Shown in pieces: positions 6,530 to 15,157 of a stretch of DNA of 31,406 nt. Numbering within the stretch: the stretch's first letter is position 1; each line of letters starts with the position of its first letter. The notes under the pieces were generated by a model that worked only from the letters and a program-made list of their open reading frames with translations, did no database searches and had not been told where the DNA came from. Position numbers and translations under genes: made by a program. The DNA is from Deltaproteobacteria bacterium UBA6601 (lineage in GTDB: Bacteria; Myxococcota_A; UBA796; UBA9615), in assembly GCA_002433485.1 (NCBI GenBank), contig DJIF01000019.1, positions 1-31,406 of the forward strand, written 5' to 3'.

Positions 6530-7904
6530 GCGCCTGCATTGCGGCCAGCTCAAGTTCAGAGAACCGGTACCTGGCGTAGGCTCGCTTGACCTTGCCGACT
6601 CCATGCTCTGCGCTGATGGTGCCGCCAAGCTCGCAGGCGCGCTCGCACATGCGTCGTACTACTCGTTCGCCGCGTTCTACCTCAGCGCCATCTTTCAGCA
6701 TCAGGTTGTAGTGGGGGTGACCGTTGCCTACGTGACCGAAGCGTGCCACCCGATGGATTCCGGCCTCTTCCAACCAACCGTCGGCATCGACCATGAAGCG
6801 TGCCAGGTGCTCAAAGGGAACCGCCCAATCGGTGCTGAGCTTCTTGCCTCCATGCTCCATGAACCGTGCGCCCTCCTCGTTGAGGTGGGCCGGCACCGCA
6901 TGGCGTAGGCTCCGCAGTTCTTCTTTGCGGGCTCGGTCCGTTGCAACCACGGTGTCGGCCGCATAGCTTCCCGCAAAGGACTCCAGCAGACTCCACCAAG
7001 CCGCTAAGACCCGGTCTTCTTCTCCAGCGAGGTGTTCTTCTTCAAAGAAAATCGCCGCACCGGCACCGTTGGGAATGATGACTCCGCTGTCCTGCTGGCG
7101 CATGATTTCCAGGCAGGTGGCGTCCAATAGCTCTAGGCAGCGCGGTTGGATCGAAGTACCGCGACGCTGCTCCTGCCGGGCCTGTCCCACAAAGTGCAGC
7201 GCACTGGCGACTGAATCGAAGAACGCGAGAGCTCCAAGGAAGGCTTCGGGCTTGGGCAGAAGATCTACCTCTACCCGAGTGATGACCCCGAGCGTTCCCT
7301 CAGAACCACAGAACAGGTCCACCAGATCTCGAAGGCAGGCGTAACCTGAGGCGTCCTTTTCTACCAGTCGTCGTCGGAACCAGCGGACACTGCCGTCCAT
7401 CAAGGCCACCTCCAGGCCGCGGAGCCAGCGATGCGTGGGTCCGTAGCGGTAGCTGCGTGCACCGCTAGCATCGCAAGCGACGGTTCCTCCCATCGAACAC
7501 TCTCGTTCTGAGGTTGGATCTGGAGGATAGAACCACCCATGGGATTCAAGCTCATCTTTGAAGTCCCTCAACACCACGCCTGCCCCAACGGTCGCGATGG
7601 AGCGCTCGGAATCCAGCTCAAGGGGGGACTGAAGGCGCTCACAGGAAAGGGCCCACCCTGAGCTCGCCAGCCCAGATCCGGTGGTTGAACTGCGCAGACC
7701 ACAGGGTGTTACAGGGACGCCCCTGGCAACTGCCTCCCGCAGCCAGAAGGCCACCTCTTGTGCTGAATCCGGGCGCAGCAAGCCTTCGGGGCTGCCAATT
7801 AGAGGGGAGGCGTCTCTACAGTAGCCGGCGAGGACCTCCGGGTCGGTAACCAGTAAGTGGTCCTTGTTTGGTGACTGGACAGGATCAGGGGATTCACCGA
7901 CCAT
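6474..7904 (-). CDS. FAD-linked oxidase, GlcD / D-lactate dehydrogenase type
   Basis: This flavoprotein of the PCMH-type FAD-binding superfamily is predicted to oxidise a 2-hydroxy acid such as glycolate or D-lactate. The N-terminal FAD domain contains GLRSSTTGSG, GAGVVLRDF, PPDPTSE and GGTVACDASGARSYRYG, then GSEGTLGVIT. The C-terminal cap has GHVGNGHPHYNL and GGTISAEHGVG, both diagnostic, and ends in LAPGNLFP. The predicted 476 residues match the family. The start at 7904 is preferred because conserved sequence begins soon after it. An upstream ATG at 7952 would add 16 Arg-rich residues and begin inside the palindrome. No GlcF-type iron-sulfur partner is adjacent. The divergent YkgJ-like Cys-cluster protein is the only candidate. 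The 3' end overlaps the rhomboid gene by 56 bases. Confidence 0.9.
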   Translation of the reverse strand: MVGESPDPVQSPNKDHLLVTDPEVLAGYCRDASPLIGSPEGLLRPDSAQEVAFWLREAVARGVPVTPCGLRSSTTGSGLASSGWALSCERLQSPLELDSERSIATVGAGVVLRDFKDELESHGWFYPPDPTSERECSMGGTVACDASGARSYRYGPTHRWLRGLEVALMDGSVRWFRRRLVEKDASGYACLRDLVDLFCGSEGTLGVITRVEVDLLPKPEAFLGALAFFDSVASALHFVGQARQEQRRGTSIQPRCLELLDATCLEIMRQQDSGVIIPNGAGAAIFFEEEHLAGEEDRVLAAWWSLLESFAGSYAADTVVATDRARKEELRSLRHAVPAHLNEEGARFMEHGGKKLSTDWAVPFEHLARFMVDADGWLEEAGIHRVARFGHVGNGHPHYNLMLKDGAEVERGERVVRRMCERACELGGTISAEHGVGKVKRAYARYRFSELELAAMQALKKLLDPAELLAPGNLFP

Positions 7905-7943
7905 ATTGTTCCGGGCGTGTCGTCGGGAGCAGGACGCTCTCGT

Positions 7944-7959
7944 ACTGGGCATGCCCAGT
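7944..7959. promoter_or_regulatory. 16-bp perfect palindrome between divergent genes
   Basis: ACTGGGCATGCCCAGT is its own reverse complement. It lies in the 46-base gap between the oxidase start (7904, minus) and the YkgJ fusion start (7951, plus), and it contains the ATG of the latter. Such a site could bind a dimeric regulator controlling both genes. The binding role is inference. Confidence 0.5.
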
Positions 7960-9735
7960 TTAGATTCCCGACGGATCCAGTCCAGCGTGCCTCATCGATT
8001 GCTCCATCTCAGCCCTTCTCGTCCTGGCGCTCCTGCCGCCCTGCCCGGTCTGAGACCCGGGGTGGTGATGATTCGCCACGAAGATGAAGTGGAGCTGCGG
8101 GACAACGTCCTAGGGCAGGTGGTCCGCCTGGGCGACGCGGCCGCCGTTATTGTTGGACTCCTGGACGGAGTTCGCGACGCTGCTGCAGTTCTCATGCGGG
8201 CAGGGCAGGAACTTGGTGGTGCGTTGGATCCCATGGGCCTGGTTGATCTTCTTCAGGCATTGGACAAGCGCGCTCTGCTCGACACCCCCAGGGCCCGGGC
8301 CATTGTCAGTCAAGGTTTGGTTCGTGCCGATGTCGCGGCATTGCGGCGCATCAGTCAGCGCAACAAACCTTTGGTTCAGCTGGCAGCCAACCCCACCTCG
8401 ACGCCTGCCGGGCTGCGGATGGCGGAAGGGAGTCGTTTCTCCTGTAACTCTTGCACCCGATGCTGTACCGGCAAACACCTGTTGGGTCCAGTGAGTGCCG
8501 CTGAGGTTCGCACCATTGTTAATGGCTTCAAGGACATCGGCCTCTCCGGTGAGGTGGGTGTCAATGATTTCCTGCCTCTGGGTAATACCAACGGGCCCCC
8601 CGAATCATTCTTGCTGCGGACTAACAATGATCGCTGCATTTTTCTTCAGGACGACAACCTGTGCCGGATTCACGCGGCGCTTGGCGGGGACTTCAAGCCC
8701 GCTGCTTGCCGGCTCTTCCCCTTTCGCCCGGTGCGAACGCCAGAAGGTTGGAACGTTGGCCTCAGCCTCTCCTGCCCGACCGTTGTTCATGGTGAGGGCC
8801 AGGATCCCCGCGCCGAAGCTTTAGAGACGATCACTTCAGTGGCGAGGTCTTCATCTTTGCTCCAGGTCATAAGCGAGCCGGTTGCTCTCTCGAGCGGTTG
8901 CAAGGTGCCCTGGGCGAGCTATATGGGCTGGGAGAACGGGGCGCTTGAGCAACTCCAAGACCAAGCGCAGGATCCGGCTGTCGCCTGGTTGGGCGCGATA
9001 GAGTCGTTTGAAGACCTGCTTCGTGAAGATTCGGGGGATGCTAGTGATCCCTGGTTGACCCTCGCCGACACCGACGAATGTGCAACTGTAGAAATGCCCG
9101 AGGCGAGCAACTCCAATGGCTCAGGGGGGGGCATCAGCAACCCGCTCCGCGGTCAGGGACAGCTGAGCGCTGACATGAACCGGGCGGCGGATGTTCTGCT
9201 TCGCGACCTTGCGGTTTGGTTGGAGCTTTTGATTGGTCTGGAGGCTGCCGATCCGATGGCTATCCGGAGGTTGCGCAAGGGGATGGTCCAGCTTCGATCA
9301 AGGCTGGACTTCGAGCCGCTGGCTGCACCGGTATTGGCGGAAGAAGCTCGGCTTGAGGGTTTGATGGACGGTCCTGATGGGAGCCAGGCCGAAGATACTC
9401 TGCCCCGTTCTATGACGCAGACGCATCCGGCTATTCGCCGCCCGAAACTGCGCGGCAATGACCAGGCGAGTGTGCTCCGTCGGTTCTTGCTGCAAGCTCT
9501 CATGGGTAAAGCGGTGTTTCGATTCAGTACGGTTCGAAGAGGTCTGGTCGCGGTTACCCTGCATCTGGCTTTGCTGAGCCTGAACGGTTTCAGCAGGGAC
9601 CCGTATGCGCTGGGGACCGAAGATGTCAGCTACCTTTTCCAGCATCCTCAGTTCACCGACATCATTGACTCTCGGGCAGTAACTCAGCATCACACTGCCG
9701 ACGGCCAGCTTCATCGCTTGCTGCTGGGACTGTGA
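7951..9735 (+). CDS. PqqD-like domain fused to YkgJ-type cysteine-cluster protein
   Basis: The predicted 594 residues begin with a PqqD-like region (LRPGV at 34-38, then a VRLGDAAAVIVGLLDG stretch at about 58-73), the winged-helix fold that binds peptides in RiPP systems. A YkgJ-type metal domain follows. CNSCTRCC at 165-172 gives Cys165, 168, 171 and 172. Further Cys are at 229, 238, 253 (ACRLFPF) and 275. This is the CxxCxxCC...C...C...CxxFP pattern thought to hold iron or zinc. A long C-terminal half (from about 290) is acidic and shows no recognised domain. No upstream ribosome binding site is obvious. The ATG at 7951 is chosen because the PqqD motif starts before the next ATG (8068). It is divergent from the FAD oxidase, so it may be its redox or maturation partner. 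That link is inference. Confidence 0.78.
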   Translation: MPSLDSRRIQSSVPHRLLHLSPSRPGAPAALPGLRPGVVMIRHEDEVELRDNVLGQVVRLGDAAAVIVGLLDGVRDAAAVLMRAGQELGGALDPMGLVDLLQALDKRALLDTPRARAIVSQGLVRADVAALRRISQRNKPLVQLAANPTSTPAGLRMAEGSRFSCNSCTRCCTGKHLLGPVSAAEVRTIVNGFKDIGLSGEVGVNDFLPLGNTNGPPESFLLRTNNDRCIFLQDDNLCRIHAALGGDFKPAACRLFPFRPVRTPEGWNVGLSLSCPTVVHGEGQDPRAEALETITSVARSSSLLQVISEPVALSSGCKVPWASYMGWENGALEQLQDQAQDPAVAWLGAIESFEDLLREDSGDASDPWLTLADTDECATVEMPEASNSNGSGGGISNPLRGQGQLSADMNRAADVLLRDLAVWLELLIGLEAADPMAIRRLRKGMVQLRSRLDFEPLAAPVLAEEARLEGLMDGPDGSQAEDTLPRSMTQTHPAIRRPKLRGNDQASVLRRFLLQALMGKAVFRFSTVRRGLVAVTLHLALLSLNGFSRDPYALGTEDVSYLFQHPQFTDIIDSRAVTQHHTADGQLHRLLLGL

Positions 9736-10101
9736 GGCCACCGGGCCGCAACTCGTCTGAGTCTTTCTGCTGAACTCCTCGCCGGGGCCGGGTTGAGCCG
9801 GATCGAAAGGAGCCAGGGCTTCGGGACGGTCACTTTGCAGAGCTTGTTTGATGCTTGCTATGGGCTTTTTGGCGTAGGGTCTTCGTGTGAATGGTCTATT
9901 GGGATAGCTCCGCCTGGAGCTTGATTCCGCATTGTTTGGCAGCCGCCGAAGGTCTTCTTCCTGTTGCAGTTGCTCGCGTGTCCCGAGCATGGCAGGCGGG
10001 ATGTAAGGGGATCTGGGGCGCAACAAAGAATTTGGGGAGGCTACTTTAACAACGACCTCCTCGTAGACCTTTGACTGACATGAGAGTCGCCCGCCAGTGA
10101 G
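9736..10101. other. Intergenic stretch without a convincing gene
   Basis: About 370 bases lie between the convergent YkgJ fusion and the terminator of the RHS-region transcript. A minus-strand frame runs through here but continues far into the antisense of the YkgJ gene and has no ribosome binding site. No terminator for the YkgJ transcript was found. Confidence 0.4.
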
Positions 10102-10128
10102 GTAAAAGCAGCCGCCCATTTGGGCGGC
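10102..10128 (-). terminator. Rho-independent terminator
   Basis: Read on the minus strand, GCCGCCC and GGGCGGC form a perfect 7-bp GC-only stem (10128-10122 and 10117-10111) with a 4-base loop. TGCTTTTA follows. It starts 11 bases after the stop of the 58-codon ORF and would end the RHS-region transcript. There is no T-tract on the plus strand. Confidence 0.7.
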
Positions 10129-10139
10129 CTCGGCTCACT

Positions 10140-10316
10140 TCATTGGTGATAACAGTTCAGCTCCGGCACGAATGCGGACTCTGCACAGTGCGCAGGCGCA
10201 ATCCCCCCCAATGGACTGGTCATGGTTACTACAGCAGCGTTGGCGGTCGCAAAGATCGTGGTGCCGTCGCGGCCTTCGGTTTTAACGCCTGCTGGCTTGA
10301 CGCGAATTTTCACCAT
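10140..10316 (-). CDS. Candidate 58-residue small protein after the RHS gene
   Basis: An ATG at 10316-10314 lies nine bases after the TAA of the long RHS gene, and the frame ends with TGA at 10142-10140, just before a Rho-independent terminator. The predicted product has 58 residues, starts MVKIRVKPAGVKTEG, continues DGTTIFATANAAVV and TSPLGG, and has two Cys near its C-terminus. It has no signal peptide or transmembrane segment. No good Shine-Dalgarno site is visible, so translation would rely on re-initiation after the RHS stop. Position between RHS stop and terminator is the main support. By placement it could be a partner or immunity-type protein, but nothing in the sequence proves that. 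The family is not recognised. Confidence 0.5.
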   Translation of the reverse strand: MVKIRVKPAGVKTEGRDGTTIFATANAAVVTMTSPLGGIAPAHCAESAFVPELNCYHQ

Positions 10317-10325
10317 GAGGTGAGC

Positions 10326-13300
10326 TTATCGGCTCACTGGAGCAATGGGCAGTGCAGGTAGGGCTGAGGCGTTCATGGCTCGTTCTAGAAATACCGGGTG
10401 TCCGCTCGATAGCAGGGGTAGCTCCTGCCTGGCTGGAAGAAGTCCCCAACGAGCCTCTAGAGGACCTTGCGCAGCAGGCAACCAGCGCGGTTCAAGCAGC
10501 GCTGATGAGCTGCTTTTGAGGCTTCCCTCCTGGAGCAGTGCGCTGGCCGTCGATTCGACCGCTTGTTCTCCCCAGGCCCGTGTCAAGCGCCCCATTGCAT
10601 CAACGAACAGTAAGCGTCCGCGCCCGTCAATGACCGCAACCGAGCCTGATGGCAGAAGGATTCGCCACTGCTCCCGACTGCTGTATCCCGGAACCCGATT
10701 GCCCTCACCTCTTAGCGGTTGGGCTGTGGCTTGCAAGAGCAGTAGGACCCGCTCGTCGTCGAGTCGGCTTCCGGCTGTGGCGGTAGGGCTCAAGGGATCC
10801 AGGGATAGGGCCTCCAGAGCGCTTGAGCGTCCATCTGAAGGCAGTGATGCACTGCCCTGCACATCGGCATGGGTTGGGCCGGGTAACAGATCTCTGGTTG
10901 CAGGGGGCAGTCCAGATAGGACCGGTAGGATCGCCCAGGCCTGCTCCAGATTTCGCCGGGTGCCCGCACGGGTCGCAAATCCCGACAACAGGGCCGAGGT
11001 TCCGGCCACTTCTGAGCGATGCCACTGAACAGGCGTGGATGGCGCTGAACGTTGTCGTGCTAGAGCCAGGAGTGCCTCTACACCTGGAAAATCGATGTTC
11101 CAGATTGGTTGTGGACCGGGACTCCAGGCCTCGTGTTCATCGGCCGCCAGGGGGAGGTCGCCAGCAAGGATTAGTGCGGTTAAAGGACTTATCTGTTGAA
11201 ACCCGGCTCGGCCTGGTGCCAATCGTTGTGCACCGGGCAGGGGGGGTAAGCCGATTCCAGCGCCACTCTGTGCATGTTCAGAGTGCAAACCTAAAGAGTC
11301 TGCAAACAGAGCTTCATAAGGGCGGAGCCAGGGGGCCATAGAGACCGGAATGTCTGCGTCAGAGGCCAGTACCCGGTCACCTGCCAGCCCTAGTCCTGCC
11401 CACCAGCGCAGAGCGGCACGTCCGGTGCCCCTTAGAATGGGTGGAACAGGCTTTCCGAACTCGCTTGGATCTGGGAATTCGCTGGGTGACCAGCCTGGAG
11501 GTGAGCGCAACGCTCCGTCTGACCCGGGAATGGCAAGTCCCTCCAGGGTGGCGCCTGAACCTAACCAGCTGATGGTCTGGCCCTCACTGGCAAGGCGAAA
11601 CCGAAGGTCACCACGTATTTGCATACCACTGCCGTCCAGCGCTGGGGCTCCGGGCTGTCCGGCGACAAGGAGAGGGGCAGCGCCCCACAGCAGGGTCGGC
11701 TCAGAAGCACTCTGCTTCGATTCGCTGTGCTTGTCTTTGCGACTCAGGGAGTCCCCTTCGCCGGTCGCCAGTTGTGCGCCGATGGGGTCTTCAGTGTGCT
11801 CCCAGGCGCCCAGGGCACTCTCCCAGAGGTTGGTTGTGGCTTGTAGGGCGCCCAGGGAATCGCGGACTTCATCGAAGCGGAGAACGTCCAGACCAGGACC
11901 CAGGCTTACCTCGACTCTGCGAGAACCCGACAGCTTGTTGCTCTCCGCTTTGCGATCAAGCTCCAGGTTGAGTTCTAGGGCCAGACTCTCTACTTGGGCG
12001 GGAAGGCTTCCATCCAGTGGACGAATCCGCACCTCAAAGGGTTCTTTAATCCCAATCAGGCGCCAACTGCGAGCCCGAGAGAGCAGATCTCGCTGCAAGC
12101 GCAGCTCAATTCCGTCAGTGAGCTCTAGGACAGTGGCCCTTGCCGCTGCATCTCGCCGGACTCGGGCTGCGAATTCCCCTTGCTCACCATTGCGAATCAG
12201 CAACCGTTCGACGTCTCCCCATGGGTCATGACTGACCTCAACCGAGACGTCATCAGCTCTTTCGAGTCGCTGTACTCGGCCGAGTGAGTCTCGATCGACC
12301 CGGAGCAAGGGAGTCTTTTCAGTCGTGGTTTGAAGCTCAGTAATGCGGCCCTCTTGCCACTTGAGTCGCCAGGCGCCAATCTGAGTGGGGCGTCCTAGCG
12401 GGTTACGAGCCAGCCGAGCTTGCCAGAGGACTTCCCTGGGCCCGCCTTTTGGGTGGTCCTCAAGGGAGATCGTCAGTACTGCTCCCAGGGGGTCACGGTC
12501 TAGCTTCCAGCTGCGGTTGGGAGTCGAGTCCATCCAGCTCATCAGCTCGCCGGTTTGGCTGTAGAAGCGTCGCTGATCTCCGACCCGGGTTGGGCCTAAC
12601 TCGCTGTATGCCGCTTCCAATAGTTCACCCCTGGCTTCAATGCGTCGCCATCGACCGGCCGAATCCCAATCAATGCGCGCTTCGCGACCGCGGGGGTCGA
12701 CCAGAACCTGGGGCAGGCCAAGCTTCCCGTAGCGGAGGCTCCAAACCTGAGAACCATCGCGCAGCTCGATGAGTCGCCCCAGGCTGTCGTGCTGCAAAGC
12801 CCAGGTGAGTTGGTCAGGGCCAGCCAGCTGTTGGACCTTGCCGCTGGGCGCGAGGCTCAAGCGCGTGACGGCGGTGAGCGGATCTTCGATACTGAGGACC
12901 TGGCCGGCCCGATCCCGCTCTAGTTTCCAAGTCCCGTTGCCCCGATAAAGTTCAATGGCGCGGCCCCATGGGTCCAACTTCAGCTTGAGATCACCGAGCA
13001 GGGGATCCGTTATGCTCTGTAGTCGACCGCGTCGATCCCGAAGCAGTTCGATGCGCCCGCCAGCTGCTCTTTCCCAGGCCACTGGAACACCATCTGGGTC
13101 CTTTTTCAGTTCCTGCTCAAGACCACCCTGAAAGATGACCCCGAGCGGTTCTCCGTTTTCCAGGCTCAGGCTCCAAAGTGACTTTTGATCACGACTCAAG
13201 GCTTGCACCTGACCGTTGGCGGCCCGCTCTACGTCCATCATCGAGCGTCCGTCGCCCCAACCGGCCAGCCGGCCGTCGGCGGCGTAGCGGATCCCGGCAC

Positions 13301-15080
13301 TCGCTGAACCATCGGCAATGGAGCTGAGTCTGCCTGAACGGTCCCAGCCAAGCGTTAAGCGCAGGCCTCCAGGCGCCTCAAAACCAGTCACTCGGCCTAG
13401 CGCGTCACGGCGGAACACAGCTCCCCCTCCAGTGGCCGCGCCCAGGGTTCGGAGAAAGCCACGGCCGTCTCTGCGAAACACCAGGTCACTCTGGTCATCA
13501 ACCTCAAGCTTGCGTAGGGCGCCGCTGCGGGTTCGATGGAGCTGTACGAGACCGCCGCCTGGGGTGTTCAGGCGAATGGGCAGTTGCTGAGCATTCAGCT
13601 CAATGCGGGTTCGACGGCCCGCAGGGTCAAGCCAGCCGAGCAGGGAGCCCTGTTCGCCCCGAACCATCCTTGCCCGAGCTCCTCCTGCATCGATCAGTGC
13701 GGTGATAAGATCATCTGCTGATCGCTCAAACCTGACTTGCTCCGCTCCATTTCGAGCTGACAGCAGTAGGCCGGACTGACTCCATTCCAAGAACAACCGG
13801 GAGGTCCGGGAAGACCACTCGATGGGCAAGGGTCGATCTTTCTCGAAGCGCACTGCAAGGACCTCACTGTCACCTTGCAGACGGCGCTCTCGAGCAACCG
13901 GGTTCCAGGCCGCCTGCCATTTGCCACAAGCGGATCCCGATAAAGCCACGGTAACCTGTGAATTATCGCCGGCCAGGTCGCCTAGAACCAGGTCACCGTA
14001 GGGCCCTCGAGCCCTGGCCACCCGCCCTGATCGGTCCGAGTATTCGATCGCCAAGCTACCCTCCGGTCCCTGGAGGGAGACCAGACGCCCTTGAGTGTCA
14101 TAGGTCATCTCATACTGCCCTGCAGCGGTAATGAGACGGTGGAGCAGGCGATCTGCGTACTGGAGTTCCGCGTCGTCCCGTTGTGAGCGGATCCGGACGA
14201 CTCGACCGTAGCTGTCTGAATCGATATGAAAGCGGGTGCTTCCGTCTACTTGAACTTCGCGGAGTTTAAGGCCTTCGCGAATCAGGGTTAGGGCAGCACC
14301 GGATCGGGGTCTTACTTCGAGCAACTCACCGCTTTCTCCGTAGAGTTCGGTGCCCCCGTCGTGCCGGGTCAGGACCACATGTTCGTCGCGGTCGTCAAGC
14401 AATAGGCTGCGCTGCCCTCGGCGGTTGGATTGATAGCGTGCTCGGCGGTCAGAGGGCGGCCGACCCAGATAGCGCAGGCGCATTTCAGCGAAGAAGATCG
14501 GATCTCCGGCGATCATTTGTCGAAAGCCTTGTTCTCCTCCAGCGGCACGGCGCTGGGCTAATGGAGTCTGTTGCCGCCAGCTGCGGACCAGATCATCGGC
14601 CAGCTGCAGGGCTTCCTGGCGGCTGGGCAGTGGGGCTGCAAGAAAAGAGTCATGGAAGCCGTCGCCGTCGACCAGGACCCGGTCTCCCCAGGCACCAGGG
14701 CTCCAGCTTCGGCCAAGGTCGTAGCGCCATCCTGAGACGAGCTCTGCTGAGCCTTCAGCATCCAAGTGATTGTAGGTAAGCGCCATCTGACTGTCGGCAA
14801 GGGCGTCGCCGCGGATCAGTGGTCGCAGGCTAAGGACCAGATTGCCGGAGAACACCGAAACTTTGGCACCGGCACCGAGCTCGACGAAGAGGTCTTCCGC
14901 GGTTCCATGGCCAAGATGATCAAGGGGCCCCCGGTCCACTGAGACGCGTTCTTCAGCCAGGTTCAGGTCTGCAGGAGCCGAAGATTGAGCCTGGGCGTAG
15001 CTAGCTGCTGTGAGCAGCAGCATAAGGCCCACAAAAAGGGCAGTTAGAGGAGGCAGAAACAGCTCTAGACGTACCGGCAC
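10326..15080 (-). CDS. Very long secreted YD-repeat (RHS-type) protein
   Basis: The predicted 1584 residues begin with a Sec signal peptide (hydrophobic to about residue 29, then AQA). An N-terminal segment has KVSVFSGNLVLSLRPL, typical of the start of RHS proteins. A long array of YD-like repeats follows (YDTQGRLVSL, DALGRVTGFE, WDRSGRLSSI, DRRGRLQSI, DPWGRAIEL, DSLGRVQRL and others), which in known proteins form a beta-strand cocoon. After roughly residue 1100 the sequence becomes Pro/Ala/Leu-rich. The usual RHS core with its DPxGR-type autocleavage motif is not seen, nor is a recognisable toxin tip. It is probably exported to the periplasm or surface as a structural or binding shell. The start is a GTG at 15080, chosen because it gives a complete signal peptide. 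It shares its strand with the upstream 224-residue gene and the downstream small ORF. Confidence 0.85.
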   Translation of the reverse strand: MPVRLELFLPPLTALFVGLMLLLTAASYAQAQSSAPADLNLAEERVSVDRGPLDHLGHGTAEDLFVELGAGAKVSVFSGNLVLSLRPLIRGDALADSQMALTYNHLDAEGSAELVSGWRYDLGRSWSPGAWGDRVLVDGDGFHDSFLAAPLPSRQEALQLADDLVRSWRQQTPLAQRRAAGGEQGFRQMIAGDPIFFAEMRLRYLGRPPSDRRARYQSNRRGQRSLLLDDRDEHVVLTRHDGGTELYGESGELLEVRPRSGAALTLIREGLKLREVQVDGSTRFHIDSDSYGRVVRIRSQRDDAELQYADRLLHRLITAAGQYEMTYDTQGRLVSLQGPEGSLAIEYSDRSGRVARARGPYGDLVLGDLAGDNSQVTVALSGSACGKWQAAWNPVARERRLQGDSEVLAVRFEKDRPLPIEWSSRTSRLFLEWSQSGLLLSARNGAEQVRFERSADDLITALIDAGGARARMVRGEQGSLLGWLDPAGRRTRIELNAQQLPIRLNTPGGGLVQLHRTRSGALRKLEVDDQSDLVFRRDGRGFLRTLGAATGGGAVFRRDALGRVTGFEAPGGLRLTLGWDRSGRLSSIADGSASAGIRYAADGRLAGWGDGRSMMDVERAANGQVQALSRDQKSLWSLSLENGEPLGVIFQGGLEQELKKDPDGVPVAWERAAGGRIELLRDRRGRLQSITDPLLGDLKLKLDPWGRAIELYRGNGTWKLERDRAGQVLSIEDPLTAVTRLSLAPSGKVQQLAGPDQLTWALQHDSLGRLIELRDGSQVWSLRYGKLGLPQVLVDPRGREARIDWDSAGRWRRIEARGELLEAAYSELGPTRVGDQRRFYSQTGELMSWMDSTPNRSWKLDRDPLGAVLTISLEDHPKGGPREVLWQARLARNPLGRPTQIGAWRLKWQEGRITELQTTTEKTPLLRVDRDSLGRVQRLERADDVSVEVSHDPWGDVERLLIRNGEQGEFAARVRRDAAARATVLELTDGIELRLQRDLLSRARSWRLIGIKEPFEVRIRPLDGSLPAQVESLALELNLELDRKAESNKLSGSRRVEVSLGPGLDVLRFDEVRDSLGALQATTNLWESALGAWEHTEDPIGAQLATGEGDSLSRKDKHSESKQSASEPTLLWGAAPLLVAGQPGAPALDGSGMQIRGDLRFRLASEGQTISWLGSGATLEGLAIPGSDGALRSPPGWSPSEFPDPSEFGKPVPPILRGTGRAALRWWAGLGLAGDRVLASDADIPVSMAPWLRPYEALFADSLGLHSEHAQSGAGIGLPPLPGAQRLAPGRAGFQQISPLTALILAGDLPLAADEHEAWSPGPQPIWNIDFPGVEALLALARQRSAPSTPVQWHRSEVAGTSALLSGFATRAGTRRNLEQAWAILPVLSGLPPATRDLLPGPTHADVQGSASLPSDGRSSALEALSLDPLSPTATAGSRLDDERVLLLLQATAQPLRGEGNRVPGYSSREQWRILLPSGSVAVIDGRGRLLFVDAMGRLTRAWGEQAVESTASALLQEGSLKSSSSALLEPRWLPAAQGPLEARWGLLPARQELPLLSSGHPVFLERAMNASALPALPIAPVSR

Positions 15081-15157
15081 GCCGCTGATCTTAACGCCCC
15101 CAGCCCGGCGGCGCGGTAATCGCTGCTGAAGCTGCGTCTTAGGTCGAGGTTTTGAGT

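Noticed and set aside
9298..10119. 273-codon minus-strand frame with Ser/Arg/Gln-rich product
   Set aside because: Most of it is antisense to the YkgJ-fusion gene, its start lies inside the terminator stem, and no ribosome binding site or domain is seen.
10143..10361. 72-codon plus-strand frame overlapping the 58-codon minus-strand ORF
   Set aside because: It has no ribosome binding site and runs into the antisense of the RHS 3' end. The minus-strand frame is better placed, between RHS stop and terminator.
11350..12231. Plus-strand Ser/Arg-rich frame of 293 codons opposite the RHS gene
   Set aside because: It is the antisense of the YD-repeat protein, with biased composition and no motif or start signal.
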